Assembly (NCBI GenBank): GCA_020854105.1
Contig: JADZGB010000031.1
Location: forward strand, 62,001-126,000
DNA: 64,000 bases
Direction: 5' to 3'
Source of the DNA: Burkholderiales bacterium
GTDB taxonomy: Bacteria > Pseudomonadota > Gammaproteobacteria > Burkholderiales > SHXO01
The position numbers were made by a program, and so were the translations under genes. The notes beneath the pieces were generated by a model. That model saw only the letters and a list, made by a program, of their open reading frames with translations, was not told the DNA's origin and did no database searches. Shown here one piece after another: positions 44,072 through 54,128 of this stretch. How positions within the stretch are numbered: position 1 is the first letter of the stretch; each line of letters opens with the position of its first letter.

Positions 44072-45796
44072 TCAGTGGCTCGTGCCGCTCGAGCGCGTGA
44101 TCTTGTTGTGCACGTTGTACTTGCCGACCGGCTTGCGCATTGGAATGCGCCTGACCTCCTCGAGCGTGGCGGCGTCATAGACGACGAGTGCCCCGTCCAT
44201 TTCCCACACGCTCACCAGGGCGAAGCGGCCGTCTCGCGTGAACTCGACGTGGGCGGCCGTTCTGCCCGGCGCGGGTGTGATGGTCCTGACCACCTCCAGC
44301 GTGGCCTTGTCGATCACCTGCAGACTGTCCTTGCGCGGACTGTTGAACGCGTCCACCCATGCATAGCGGCTGTTCTCGTGGCTGCGCATGAAGAAGCCGG
44401 GCCCGGCCGTCTCGATCTGGCGCAGCGGCTGCCAGGTCTTCATGTCAATGACGCTGACCACGGCGCTCTTCAGATTCGGCGTGGCCAGCACCGTGCGTCC
44501 CTGGTAGTCCCAGGTGATGCCCGAGCCCAGATGCGGCAGTCCGGGCAGCGGCAGATGCGCGACCCTGCGCCGCACGTCCAGGTTGATGACCTGCCCGGCA
44601 GCGCCGTCGCGGCCGGCCCCGATCACGTAGGCGTAGGTCGGATCGAAGAAGAAGTCGTCGAGGATGCCATCGAGCTGCGTGCGCCGGGGAGTGAACTGCC
44701 CGGGCGCGGCGATCCCCTCGCCGAGCCGGTAATCGTGCACCATGCCCTCGTAGACCGGCTCGGCCGCCGGGTCGTAGCTGATCTCCCACAGTTCGGGTAC
44801 GTCCTTGAGCGCGACCACGAAGCTGCTGCGCGGTGCCGCGTCGTAGACCGCACTCACGCGCGAGGAATTGCCGGCCTTGTCGCGGGTCTCGATGATGCGC
44901 ACCAGAGACAGGTCGCGCGCATCCAGGATGACCAGGTCGTGCGGCAGATAGTTGCCGACCGCGACGTAGCGGCCGTCGGCCGACACTGCTGCATTGCGCG
45001 TGTTGATGCCGGCGCGCACTTCCGCGACCAACTGCAGGTTCCACAGGTCGTACTTGCTGATCCAGCCGTCGCGCGAGGCGAAGTAGACGAAGCGCCCATC
45101 GGGCGAGAACTTCGGTCCGCCGTGCAGCGCGAAGCGCGAGGGGAAGCGGGTGAGCGGCTCGAAGCGGTCGCCGTCCAGGATCGTGACGTGCTGATCCCCG
45201 GCCTCCACCACCACGAACAGATTGAGCGGGTCCGCCGCGTAGGCCGGACGTGCGGGCAGCCGATCGGCACCGGGCATCACCACGCGCGACTGTTCGATCT
45301 GCGCGGCGCCCCAGTCGGGTACGCGCGCCAGCGCACTGTGAACGAACTGCGTCAGTGACTCGATCCGCGAAGGCGTCAGTGTGCCGGCGAAGCCAGGCAT
45401 CTGCGTCGCATGCCGTCCGTTGGCGATGACCTCCCGTGTCGCGGAACGCGACAGCCGACCCAGATTCTCCGGCAGCAGCGCCGGCCCCATCCCGCCGAGC
45501 CGGTCGGCCCCGTGGCAGGCCGCGCAGTGCTCGCGGTACAGGTCCTCGTTCTGCCCGGCAGCCGCCGCTGCCGAGAGCAGCAGCAACGCACCCGCGCTCA
45601 GCGCGCGCAGCGCCGCGCCGATCCAGGTGCTCCTGAGCGCGGGCAGACAGAGGCGCTTCTCGATTCCGGCTGGATCCCGGCTTGCGCCGGGATGACGGAT
45701 TGCGACCGGATGACGGACGGGATGATGGATGGCGCCGGGACGATGACTGGAGTCGCGCGGGGCGCACTCTGCGCACGCCAGGCGTTTGCCGCGCAT
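44072..45796 (-). CDS. nirN: NirN, c-heme/d1-type protein of heme d1 biosynthesis
   Basis: A cytochrome cd1 homologue: a c-heme domain (LYREHCAACHGADRLGGMG) and an eight-bladed d1-binding propeller that ends in GKYNVHNKITRSSGTSH. NirN dehydrogenates dihydro-heme d1 to heme d1 in the periplasm. The signal peptide (GAALRALSAGALLLLSAAAA) lies ~60 codons after the only canonical start, an ATG at 45796 that overlaps the nirJ stop as TGATG. The intervening codons contain repeat copy 9, so the repeat either extends the N-terminus in frame or the true start is a CTG near 45646. The mature protein is intact either way. Confidence 0.85.
   Translation of the reverse strand: MRGKRLACAECAPRDSSHRPGAIHHPVRHPVAIRHPGASRDPAGIEKRLCLPALRSTWIGAALRALSAGALLLLSAAAAAGQNEDLYREHCAACHGADRLGGMGPALLPENLGRLSRSATREVIANGRHATQMPGFAGTLTPSRIESLTQFVHSALARVPDWGAAQIEQSRVVMPGADRLPARPAYAADPLNLFVVVEAGDQHVTILDGDRFEPLTRFPSRFALHGGPKFSPDGRFVYFASRDGWISKYDLWNLQLVAEVRAGINTRNAAVSADGRYVAVGNYLPHDLVILDARDLSLVRIIETRDKAGNSSRVSAVYDAAPRSSFVVALKDVPELWEISYDPAAEPVYEGMVHDYRLGEGIAAPGQFTPRRTQLDGILDDFFFDPTYAYVIGAGRDGAAGQVINLDVRRRVAHLPLPGLPHLGSGITWDYQGRTVLATPNLKSAVVSVIDMKTWQPLRQIETAGPGFFMRSHENSRYAWVDAFNSPRKDSLQVIDKATLEVVRTITPAPGRTAAHVEFTRDGRFALVSVWEMDGALVVYDAATLEEVRRIPMRKPVGKYNVHNKITRSSGTSH
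45645..45735. repeat. Dispersed palindromic repeat (copy 9) at the nirN 5' end
   Basis: It contains GGATCCCGGCTTGCGCCGGG then ATGACGG, followed by degenerate GGATGACGG units. Its minus strand is open in the nirN frame and would encode RHPGASRDPAG, a peptide commonly produced when this repeat class is translated. Confidence 0.75.
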
Positions 45797-46959
45797 CACG
45801 CCTCCGCCGCGAGTGCTGCCGGTCGCGCGATCTCGTCGTCGTTCAGATAGCAGGCGGGATCCTCCGCCCACGGATCTCCGGTCAGCTGCAGTGCACGCAC
45901 GCGCGTGTTTCCGCCGCAGATGGCCAGATGCGCACAATCGGCGCAACGTCCCTTCACCGGACGCGGGCGCTGCTTCAGTCCGGCCATGATGGGGTCGGCG
46001 GTGTCCGACCAGATCTGCGAGAACGGACGTTCGCGCACGTTGCCGAGGCTGTAGTGCCACCAGTAGGTATCGGGATGCACGTTACCCACGTTGTCGATGT
46101 TGGCGATGCCCACGCCGGAGGCGTTGCCGCCCCAGCGCTGCAGGTGCTCGCGCAGCGCCTCCACCCGCGCCGGGGCGTGCGCGCGCGCCCACTGCAGCAG
46201 ATAGACAGCGTCGGCGTCGTTGTTCCCGGTCACGTACTCGCGCGCCACCCCGCGCTGGAGGTCGCGCCAGGCGGAAGCGAATACCAGGTCCATCGCCTGG
46301 CGCGTGGTCTGCAGCAGCGCGTCCTTGCGCCGGTTGGTGTTGCCGCGGCCCGCATAGTTCAGATGGGACAGATAGAACTTGTCGATCGCCTCGGCATCGA
46401 GCAGTTCGAGCATCCACGACAGTTCCTGCGCATTCATCTCGGTCAGCGTGAAGCGCACCCCGACCTTCACGCCCACCTCGCGGCAGCGGCGGATGCCGGC
46501 CAGCGCAGCGGCATACGCGCCCTGCTTGCGCCGGAACACGTCGTGCGTCGCCTCGCGCCCGTCCAGACTCACGCCCACGTAATCGAAGCCGGTGTCCGCG
46601 ATCCGGCGCGCCATCGGCTCGTCGATCAGCGTGCCGTTGGAGGACAGGCCGACGTAGAAGCCCATGTCCCTGGCGTGCGCGGCGAGTTCGAAGATGTCGG
46701 GCCGCAGCAGCGGCTCCCCGCCCGACAGGATCAGCACCGGCACGCCGAAGCGGCGCAGATCCTCCATGACCGTCAGGGCCTCGCGCGTGTCCAGTTCGCC
46801 GGGGAAATCCCGATCGCACGAGATGGAGTAGCAGTGCTGGCAGGTCAGGTTGCAGCGGCGCACGAGGTTCCAGATGACGACCGGCCCGGGTGGTGCCTGC
46901 GCCGGCACGCGCGCGCGCTCGCCGCGCAGGATCTTCATGTACTGGGTGATTCGCAACAT
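45796..46959 (-). CDS. nirJ: Heme d1 biosynthesis radical SAM protein NirJ
   Basis: A 387-residue radical SAM/SPASM enzyme. The SAM cluster is Cys36-x3-Cys40-x2-Cys43 (RRCNLTCQHCYSIS), SGGEPLLRPD follows, and the C-terminal auxiliary cluster is in CADCAHLAICGGNTRVRAL with DPACYL. NirJ replaces the two propionate side chains with oxo groups in heme d1 synthesis. GGAGAG precedes the ATG. It follows nirH by 17 nt and overlaps nirN. Confidence 0.93.
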   Translation of the reverse strand: MLRITQYMKILRGERARVPAQAPPGPVVIWNLVRRCNLTCQHCYSISCDRDFPGELDTREALTVMEDLRRFGVPVLILSGGEPLLRPDIFELAAHARDMGFYVGLSSNGTLIDEPMARRIADTGFDYVGVSLDGREATHDVFRRKQGAYAAALAGIRRCREVGVKVGVRFTLTEMNAQELSWMLELLDAEAIDKFYLSHLNYAGRGNTNRRKDALLQTTRQAMDLVFASAWRDLQRGVAREYVTGNNDADAVYLLQWARAHAPARVEALREHLQRWGGNASGVGIANIDNVGNVHPDTYWWHYSLGNVRERPFSQIWSDTADPIMAGLKQRPRPVKGRCADCAHLAICGGNTRVRALQLTGDPWAEDPACYLNDDEIARPAALAAEA

Positions 46960-46976
46960 TGTTCTCTCCTTCCGGC

Positions 46977-47474
46977 TCAAAGGCCGATGCGCAGCCCGGT
47001 CTTCTTCAGGATGCGCGTGCTGTACAGGACATCGTGCTCCCGGCACGCCTCGCCCAGCAGCGCGCGGATCTGCGCCACCTGCGCCGCGATCTCCTCGCGC
47101 GTGCGCGCGTGCACCATCGCGAACAGGTTGTACGGCCAGTCCGGCAGATGGCGCGGACGCCGGTAGCAGTGGCTCACGAACGGCAATTCCCCCACGCGCG
47201 TGCCGAGCGCGTCGATGCGCGCATCGCACACGTCCCAGACCGACATGCCGTTGGCCGTGTAGCCAAGTGCATAGTGGTTGGGCACGGCGGCAACGCGGCG
47301 CACGATCCCGAGCGTATGCATGCGCTGCAGCCGGACGATGACCTCCTCGCCATCCATGCCCAGCCGCTCGCCCACCGTGTGGTAGGGACGCGGGGTGAGC
47401 GGCAGTCCGGCCTGGGTGGCACGCACCAGCGCGCGGTCGGCGGCATCGAGAACGGGAGCGGATTCGGCAGTCAT
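46977..47474 (-). CDS. nirH: Siroheme decarboxylase subunit NirH
   Basis: A 165-residue Lrp/AsnC-like protein with an N-terminal winged-helix fold (LPLTPRPYHTVGERLGM) and the decarboxylase motifs NHYALGYTANGMSVWDV and HLPDWPYNLFAMVH. It ends LYSTRILKKTGLRI, which marks NirH among its paralogues. With NirDL and NirG it decarboxylates siroheme to didecarboxysiroheme. It follows nirG by 6 nt. Confidence 0.88.
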   Translation of the reverse strand: MTAESAPVLDAADRALVRATQAGLPLTPRPYHTVGERLGMDGEEVIVRLQRMHTLGIVRRVAAVPNHYALGYTANGMSVWDVCDARIDALGTRVGELPFVSHCYRRPRHLPDWPYNLFAMVHARTREEIAAQVAQIRALLGEACREHDVLYSTRILKKTGLRIGL

Positions 47475-47480
47475 GGCAGC

Positions 47481-47939
47481 TCAGGCACGCAGGCGCAGGT
47501 CGAGAAAGTATTCCTTCTGCTTCGGGAAGGCGTACACGGGCAGGCCGGTTGCGGCCTCGATTCGCGCGAGCACTGCATCGGCCTGACTGCCCGCCTCCAC
47601 GGCGATCACGAACCACAGATTGAATGCATGTTCGCGCAGGTAGTTGTGGGCGACCTCCGGCAACGCGTTGACGATGCCGATGACGCGATCCAATGCCGGG
47701 TCGGGCACGCGCATGGCGACAAGGACGTAGCGTCCGCCGGCGCGCTCGATCTGGTACATCGGTCCCAGGCGCGACAGCACGCCGGCGTCGAGCAGCCGCT
47801 GCAGGCGCGCGATCAGCACATCCTCCTCGAGGCCGAGCTGGGCGGCCGCTTCGCGGTAGGGGCGCTCCACCAGCGGCACTGCGTCCTGCAGCTGGTTGAT
47901 GATCGCACGATCGGTGTCGTCAAGCGTGGGGCCGAGCAT
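47481..47939 (-). CDS. nirG: Siroheme decarboxylase subunit NirG
   Basis: A 152-residue AsnC-like protein (DRAIINQLQDAVPLVERPYR, LGPMYQIERAGGRYVLVAMR, AHNYLREHAFNLWFVIA). It forms part of the NirDLGH siroheme decarboxylase. The ATG at 47939 lies inside the end of nirDL, an overlap of 20 nt. Assignment between NirG and NirD types rests on gene order and the FPKQKEYFLDLRLRA end. Confidence 0.85.
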   Translation of the reverse strand: MLGPTLDDTDRAIINQLQDAVPLVERPYREAAAQLGLEEDVLIARLQRLLDAGVLSRLGPMYQIERAGGRYVLVAMRVPDPALDRVIGIVNALPEVAHNYLREHAFNLWFVIAVEAGSQADAVLARIEAATGLPVYAFPKQKEYFLDLRLRA

Positions 47940-48960
47940 GCTGCATCTCCGGGAAGTAGCGTGCACCCTGTTGCTTGAAGCGCGTACGCCCGAACAGCAC
48001 GCGCGCGGGAAAGCCCTCCAGAGCGCAGGCGCGCGCGTTGCCGGCCAGGGTGCTGCGCACCGCGCCGGGTTCACGCCCGTGCACCATGCAGTACAGGTTG
48101 AACGGCCAGTCCGGCAGGCTGCGCTCGCGCCGGTAGCACAGGGTCACGCCCGGGCACGCCGCCAGTGCACGTCCGAACGCCCCGACCTGCCCGTCGGGCA
48201 CGTCCCACACCGCCATGGCGTTGGCGCGATAGCCCATCTCGCGGTGGCGCACGATCACGCCGAGGCGGCGGATGACCCCGGCCTGCACCCAGTCGCGCAA
48301 CGTGTCCACTACCTGCTCCCCGGTCATCCCCGCTTGCGCCGCGAGTTCACGGTAGGGATGGCGGGTCAGCGCCAGGCCGGACTCGAGCGCTCCCAGCAGC
48401 GCACGCTCTGCCAGCGTAAGGGGCAAGGGGCAGGGCGCGCGGCGCCAGGCCGGCTGCTCCGATGCCTGCGCGGGCCCGCGCATGTCGAAGCCGAGGTCGA
48501 TGCGGTACTCCTCGAGCAGCGGAAAATTCAGCACCGGACCGGACGCGGCCGCACGCTCGATCTCGTCCATCGCCTGGCCGAGGGTGGCCGGATCCGCGGC
48601 ATTGAGCACGAACCACAGGTTGGGATCGCCATCGCGCGCATAGTTGTGGCTGACTTCGCGCCGTGCGCTGACGAGCGCGGCCACGCGCTCCAGGTCGTCC
48701 TCGCGCACCCGCAGTGCGGCCAGCGTGCTGACGCCCACGCTGTGGGGCGCGATCACCGCGCCGACGCGGGCGATCGTGCCGTCGGCCAGGCACCGCGCGA
48801 GCACCGCCAGCACGGCCTCCTCGGAGACTTCGAGCCGTTGCGCGACCGCGGCGTAGGGGGCGTCCACCAGCGGAAAGCCGCGCTGGTGCTCGTTGAGCAG
48901 ACGGAAGCGCAGCGCCGCCGGTGCCTGCGCGGGCGCGGCCGGATCGGCGCGCGCGCTCAC
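47920..48960 (-). CDS. nirD: Fused siroheme decarboxylase NirDL
   Basis: A 346-residue protein made of two AsnC-like units. The first (about 17-165) is NirD-like (EHQRGFPLVDAPYAAVAQRL, SHNYARDGDPNLWFVLN, FPLLEEYRIDLGFDM). The second (about 178-346) is NirL-like (GLALTRHPYRELAAQAGM, MGYRANAMAVWDV, LPDWPFNLYCMVHG, ending LFGRTRFKQQGARYF). Such fusions are known in several denitrifiers. It starts in ATGA overlap with nirF. Confidence 0.9.
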   Translation of the reverse strand: MSARADPAAPAQAPAALRFRLLNEHQRGFPLVDAPYAAVAQRLEVSEEAVLAVLARCLADGTIARVGAVIAPHSVGVSTLAALRVREDDLERVAALVSARREVSHNYARDGDPNLWFVLNAADPATLGQAMDEIERAAASGPVLNFPLLEEYRIDLGFDMRGPAQASEQPAWRRAPCPLPLTLAERALLGALESGLALTRHPYRELAAQAGMTGEQVVDTLRDWVQAGVIRRLGVIVRHREMGYRANAMAVWDVPDGQVGAFGRALAACPGVTLCYRRERSLPDWPFNLYCMVHGREPGAVRSTLAGNARACALEGFPARVLFGRTRFKQQGARYFPEMQHARPHA

Positions 48961-50162
48961 AGCCCGATGCGTCCAGCGCGGGAGGTGAAGAAGATGCCGC
49001 TGGGCTTGTCCGCGGGCAGCGTCGCGCGCGGCGCGAGCGTAGCCGTGTCGTACACCACCACCTTGTCATCGTCGCGCGCCGAGATCCACACTGCCTCGCC
49101 GCGCGGCGTGAACTCCAGGTGCAGCACCGCCTTCCCCGGATGCAGGGTCTCGACCAGCGCACGGGTGTGCGTGTCGATGACCTGCACCACGTCGTTGTGC
49201 GGGAGCGCGAAATTCACCCACACCTGGCGCCCGTCCGGGCGCGCCATCACGAACACCGGCTGTCCAGCCACGGGAATGCGCGCGACCTCCTGCCAGGTGT
49301 CCGCGTCCACCACCAGCACCTCGTGCCGGCCGATCGCCGGCAGCCAGGCGTGACGGCCCGCGATCGCCCAGCCCTCGAGGTGCGGCATCTTGTACACCGG
49401 CAGCGGCTCCTGGCCGCGGCCGTAGCCGTCGAGGATGCGCCGCACGCCCTTCTCCGGCTCCCATAGATCCAGCAGCGCCAGGCCGTCCTCGCCGAACAGG
49501 CCGGCGATGTACCAGCGACCGTCGGGCGTGACCAGCGCGTCATAGGGCTGCGCGCCGATGTTGCGCAGCCGCGTGATGCGCGGGGCGCGCGGCTCGCGCA
49601 CGTCCGCCACCCAGATCTCGCCGGCCTCGAACAGGCTGAACACGAAACGCCCGTCAGTCGCGTCCTCCAGTCCGACCACCTTGGCGCGCTTGCCCGGTTC
49701 GTATTCGGCCGGTATGTCGGCCAGCAGTTCCAGCGTATCGCTGGAGAAGACCTTCACCCCGCCCGGCGCGTAGTTGGCCACCGCCACCAGACGCCCGTCC
49801 TGCGAGATCGCGCCGCCGATGCTGTTGCCCGCCTGCAGCACGCGGGCCTCGATGCGCCGGCACAGCAGATCGACCTTGGTCAGGCCGCCGTCCCGGCCGA
49901 ACACGAACGCGTAGCGGGCATCCCGCGAGTACACGAGCGAGGCGTGCGACAGATCGCCGAGGCCGTCGATCGCCCCCAGCGCGGTGAGCCCGGTGGTCTC
50001 CACCAGTTGCAGGCGGCCGGCGGCGCGCTCCACGATCAGGCCCAGATCGCCTGTTCCCCGCGGCGCATCGGTGCAGGCCAGTGCCGGGGCGCCGAGCATG
50101 GATGCGGCGAGCGCCAGGGCGCGGCAGCCGCGCAGGATGCGATGGCGTGCAGTGCCGTTCAT
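48957..50162 (-). CDS. nirF: Heme d1 biosynthesis protein NirF
   Basis: A 401-residue periplasmic eight-bladed propeller protein that acts late in heme d1 synthesis. It has a signal peptide ending near APALAC-TDA, the start motif GDLGLIVERAAGRLQLVET, and the conserved blades VYSRDARYAFVFGRDGGL and YKMPHLEGWAIAGRHAWLP. The cysteine at the end of the signal peptide (ALAC) suggests a lipoprotein, as in some NirF. It overlaps nirC and nirDL by 4 nt each. Confidence 0.92.
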   Translation of the reverse strand: MNGTARHRILRGCRALALAASMLGAPALACTDAPRGTGDLGLIVERAAGRLQLVETTGLTALGAIDGLGDLSHASLVYSRDARYAFVFGRDGGLTKVDLLCRRIEARVLQAGNSIGGAISQDGRLVAVANYAPGGVKVFSSDTLELLADIPAEYEPGKRAKVVGLEDATDGRFVFSLFEAGEIWVADVREPRAPRITRLRNIGAQPYDALVTPDGRWYIAGLFGEDGLALLDLWEPEKGVRRILDGYGRGQEPLPVYKMPHLEGWAIAGRHAWLPAIGRHEVLVVDADTWQEVARIPVAGQPVFVMARPDGRQVWVNFALPHNDVVQVIDTHTRALVETLHPGKAVLHLEFTPRGEAVWISARDDDKVVVYDTATLAPRATLPADKPSGIFFTSRAGRIGL

Positions 50163-50545
50163 TTGCGTGTTCCTGCCTTCAGATACCTGGCGATCCAGCG
50201 CGCGTCATCCTCGCTGAGCATTGCGTCCCAGGCAGGCATGGCACTGCCGGGACGGCCGCGCAGAATCATTGCCTCGATGTACTCGAGCGGTTTGCCCTCG
50301 AGCGCGGAGGGCGTGAGCGGCGGACCGAGACCGCCAGCCAGCGTCATGCCGTGGCAGGAGCCGCAATCGTGCTCCACCAGATGGCGCAGTTCGAGATGGC
50401 GGGCAGGCACGGATGCCTCCTGCGGCGCCCGGGCCCGGGCATCGCCGTCGGCTGGATGGGCCGACCCGGAAACCATCATCGTCATCAGAAAAAAGGCGGA
50501 TGCGAACCTTGACCCTGAGGGGGAGTTACATCGGGATGTTCGCAT
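50159..50545 (-). CDS. nirC: NirC-type monoheme cytochrome c
   Basis: A ~128-residue periplasmic cytochrome with one heme site (HDCGSCHGMTLAGGLGPPLTP) and a likely Met ligand (SAMPAWDAML). NirC donates electrons to NirS or takes part in heme d1 maturation. Three starts are possible: ATG 50545 gives a normal signal peptide, while ATG 50569 and GTG 50581 add polar residues and the GTG lies in the hairpin arm. Its stop overlaps the nirF start (ATGA). Confidence 0.82.
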   Translation of the reverse strand: MRTSRCNSPSGSRFASAFFLMTMMVSGSAHPADGDARARAPQEASVPARHLELRHLVEHDCGSCHGMTLAGGLGPPLTPSALEGKPLEYIEAMILRGRPGSAMPAWDAMLSEDDARWIARYLKAGTRK

Positions 50546-50580
50546 CCGCAACTGGAGCCCGTGATTCATCGCGAAGTTCA

Positions 50581-50607
50581 CGCCGTGCCGGCATCGCCGG
50601 CACGGCG
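50581..50607 (-). terminator. Perfect hairpin between nirS and nirC
   Basis: CGCCGTGCCGGC (50581-50592), loop ATC, GCCGGCACGGCG (50596-50607): a 12-bp stem 8 nt after the nirS stop. No U-run follows on the minus strand, so it is more likely an mRNA stabiliser or partial attenuator than a full terminator. Confidence 0.6.
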
Positions 50608-50615
50608 CGTGTACG

Positions 50616-52563
<1,948 letters not shown>

Positions 52564-53985
52564 ATGGACTTTCTTCCCGTCAGCCTGGTGGTCAAGGACA
52601 GGCCGTGCGTGGTGGTCGGCGGCGGAGAGGTCGCCGCGCGCAAGGCGCAGATGCTGCTGCGCGCGCAGGCGCGCGTGACGGTCGTGGCGCCCGCACTCGG
52701 CGAGGCGGTGCAGCGCATGCAGCAGGCGCAACGGATCCGCCACGTCGCTGCCCGATTCCGCGACGAGCATCTCGAAGCTGCGGTCCTGGTCATCGCGGCA
52801 ACGGACGAGCAGTCCGTGAACGAGGCCGTGCATCGCGCCGCATGCGCGCGCGGCATACCGGTGAACGTGGTGGATCAGCCTCGGCTGTGCACTTTCGCGA
52901 TGCCCGCCATCATCGACCGCTCGCCCGTGCTCATCGCGATCTCCAGCGGCGGCTTCGCACCGGTGCTCGCGCGCCTGCTGCGCGCACGCATCGAGAGCGT
53001 GCTGCCGGCCGGCCTGGGGCGGCTCGCACAGCTGGGCGAGCGCTTCCGTGAGATGGTGAAGGGGCGCCTGCCCGATCCCGACGCGCGGCGCCGGTTCTGG
53101 GAGTTCGTGTTCCAGGGCCGTGTCGCCGATCTGGCGATGGCCGGTGCGCAGGCCCACGCCGAGCAGGCGCTCGAGGCGCTGCTGTGCGATGCCGAACGCG
53201 GCCGCACCGGACTGGGCGAGGTCTATCTCGTGGGCGCCGGGCCGGGCGACCCGGACCTGCTGACGTTCCGCGCACTGCGCCTGATGCAGCAGGCCGACGT
53301 GGTGGTGTACGACCATCTGGTCGGGGACGGCATCCTCGATCTGGTGCGGCGCGATGCACGTCACATCTACGTCGGCAAGGAACGCGACAATCACACGCTG
53401 CCGCAGGCCGAGATCAACGAGCTGCTGCTGCGCCTGGCGCAGCAGGGCAAGCGCGTGCTGCGACTCAAGGGCGGCGATCCGTTCATCTTCGGCCGCGGCG
53501 GCGAGGAGATCGAGACGCTGTCGACGCATGGCGTGCCATTCCAGGTGGTGCCCGGGATCACCGCCGCATCCGGCATGGCCTGTTACGCCGGCATTCCGCT
53601 CACGCACCGGGATCACGCGCACGCCTGCGTGTTCGTGACCGGACACCTCAAGGACGGCAGCGTGGATCTCGACTGGCCGGCGCTGGCGCGCCCGGGCCAG
53701 ACAGTGGTGGTCTACATGGGCATGGGCGCGCTGCCCGAGATCTGCCGGCAGCTGGTGCGCCACGGTCTGCCGCACGACACCCCGGCGGCAGTGGTACGTC
53801 ACGCCACCACGCGTCGTCAAAAGGTCGTGAGCGGATCGCTGGAGACGCTGCCGCATCTCGCGCATGCGGCGCAGTTGACCGCGCCGGCGCTCATTGTCAT
53901 CGGCGAGGTGGTGAAGCTGCGTCGCAAGCTGAGCTGGTTTGCTCCGGACGCGCAGCCGCGCGCACTGGTGAACACCGCGGTCTAA
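52564..53985 (+). CDS. cysG: Siroheme synthase CysG
   Basis: A 473-residue trifunctional enzyme. The N-terminal dehydrogenase/ferrochelatase has GGGEVAARKAQMLLRAQARV and an EHLEAAVLVIAATDE strand. The C-terminal uroporphyrinogen III methyltransferase has VGAGPGDPDLLTFRALRLMQ, KGGDPFIFGRGGEE and VPGITAASGMACYAGIPLTH. It turns uroporphyrinogen III into siroheme, which is the precursor for heme d1 here and may also serve nitrite or sulfite assimilation. It is divergent from nirS, which fits the d1 role. Confidence 0.95.
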   Translation: MDFLPVSLVVKDRPCVVVGGGEVAARKAQMLLRAQARVTVVAPALGEAVQRMQQAQRIRHVAARFRDEHLEAAVLVIAATDEQSVNEAVHRAACARGIPVNVVDQPRLCTFAMPAIIDRSPVLIAISSGGFAPVLARLLRARIESVLPAGLGRLAQLGERFREMVKGRLPDPDARRRFWEFVFQGRVADLAMAGAQAHAEQALEALLCDAERGRTGLGEVYLVGAGPGDPDLLTFRALRLMQQADVVVYDHLVGDGILDLVRRDARHIYVGKERDNHTLPQAEINELLLRLAQQGKRVLRLKGGDPFIFGRGGEEIETLSTHGVPFQVVPGITAASGMACYAGIPLTHRDHAHACVFVTGHLKDGSVDLDWPALARPGQTVVVYMGMGALPEICRQLVRHGLPHDTPAAVVRHATTRRQKVVSGSLETLPHLAHAAQLTAPALIVIGEVVKLRRKLSWFAPDAQPRALVNTAV

Positions 53986-54128
53986 GCCGGCAGCGGGCAG
54001 CCTCGGCGCGGTCCGGCGCCGCCGAAGGCACTCCCGCTCGCGATGGCGCCATCGGCGCACCGCCCTCGCACGCATACCGGGTTGCCCGGCGCGTACCCCG
54101 ACAACCCTCGGCGCGTACCGCGAGGATC

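Noticed and set aside
44072-45796. nirN as a pseudogene
   Set aside because: The heme site and whole propeller are uninterrupted; only the start is doubtful, so it is kept as a gene.
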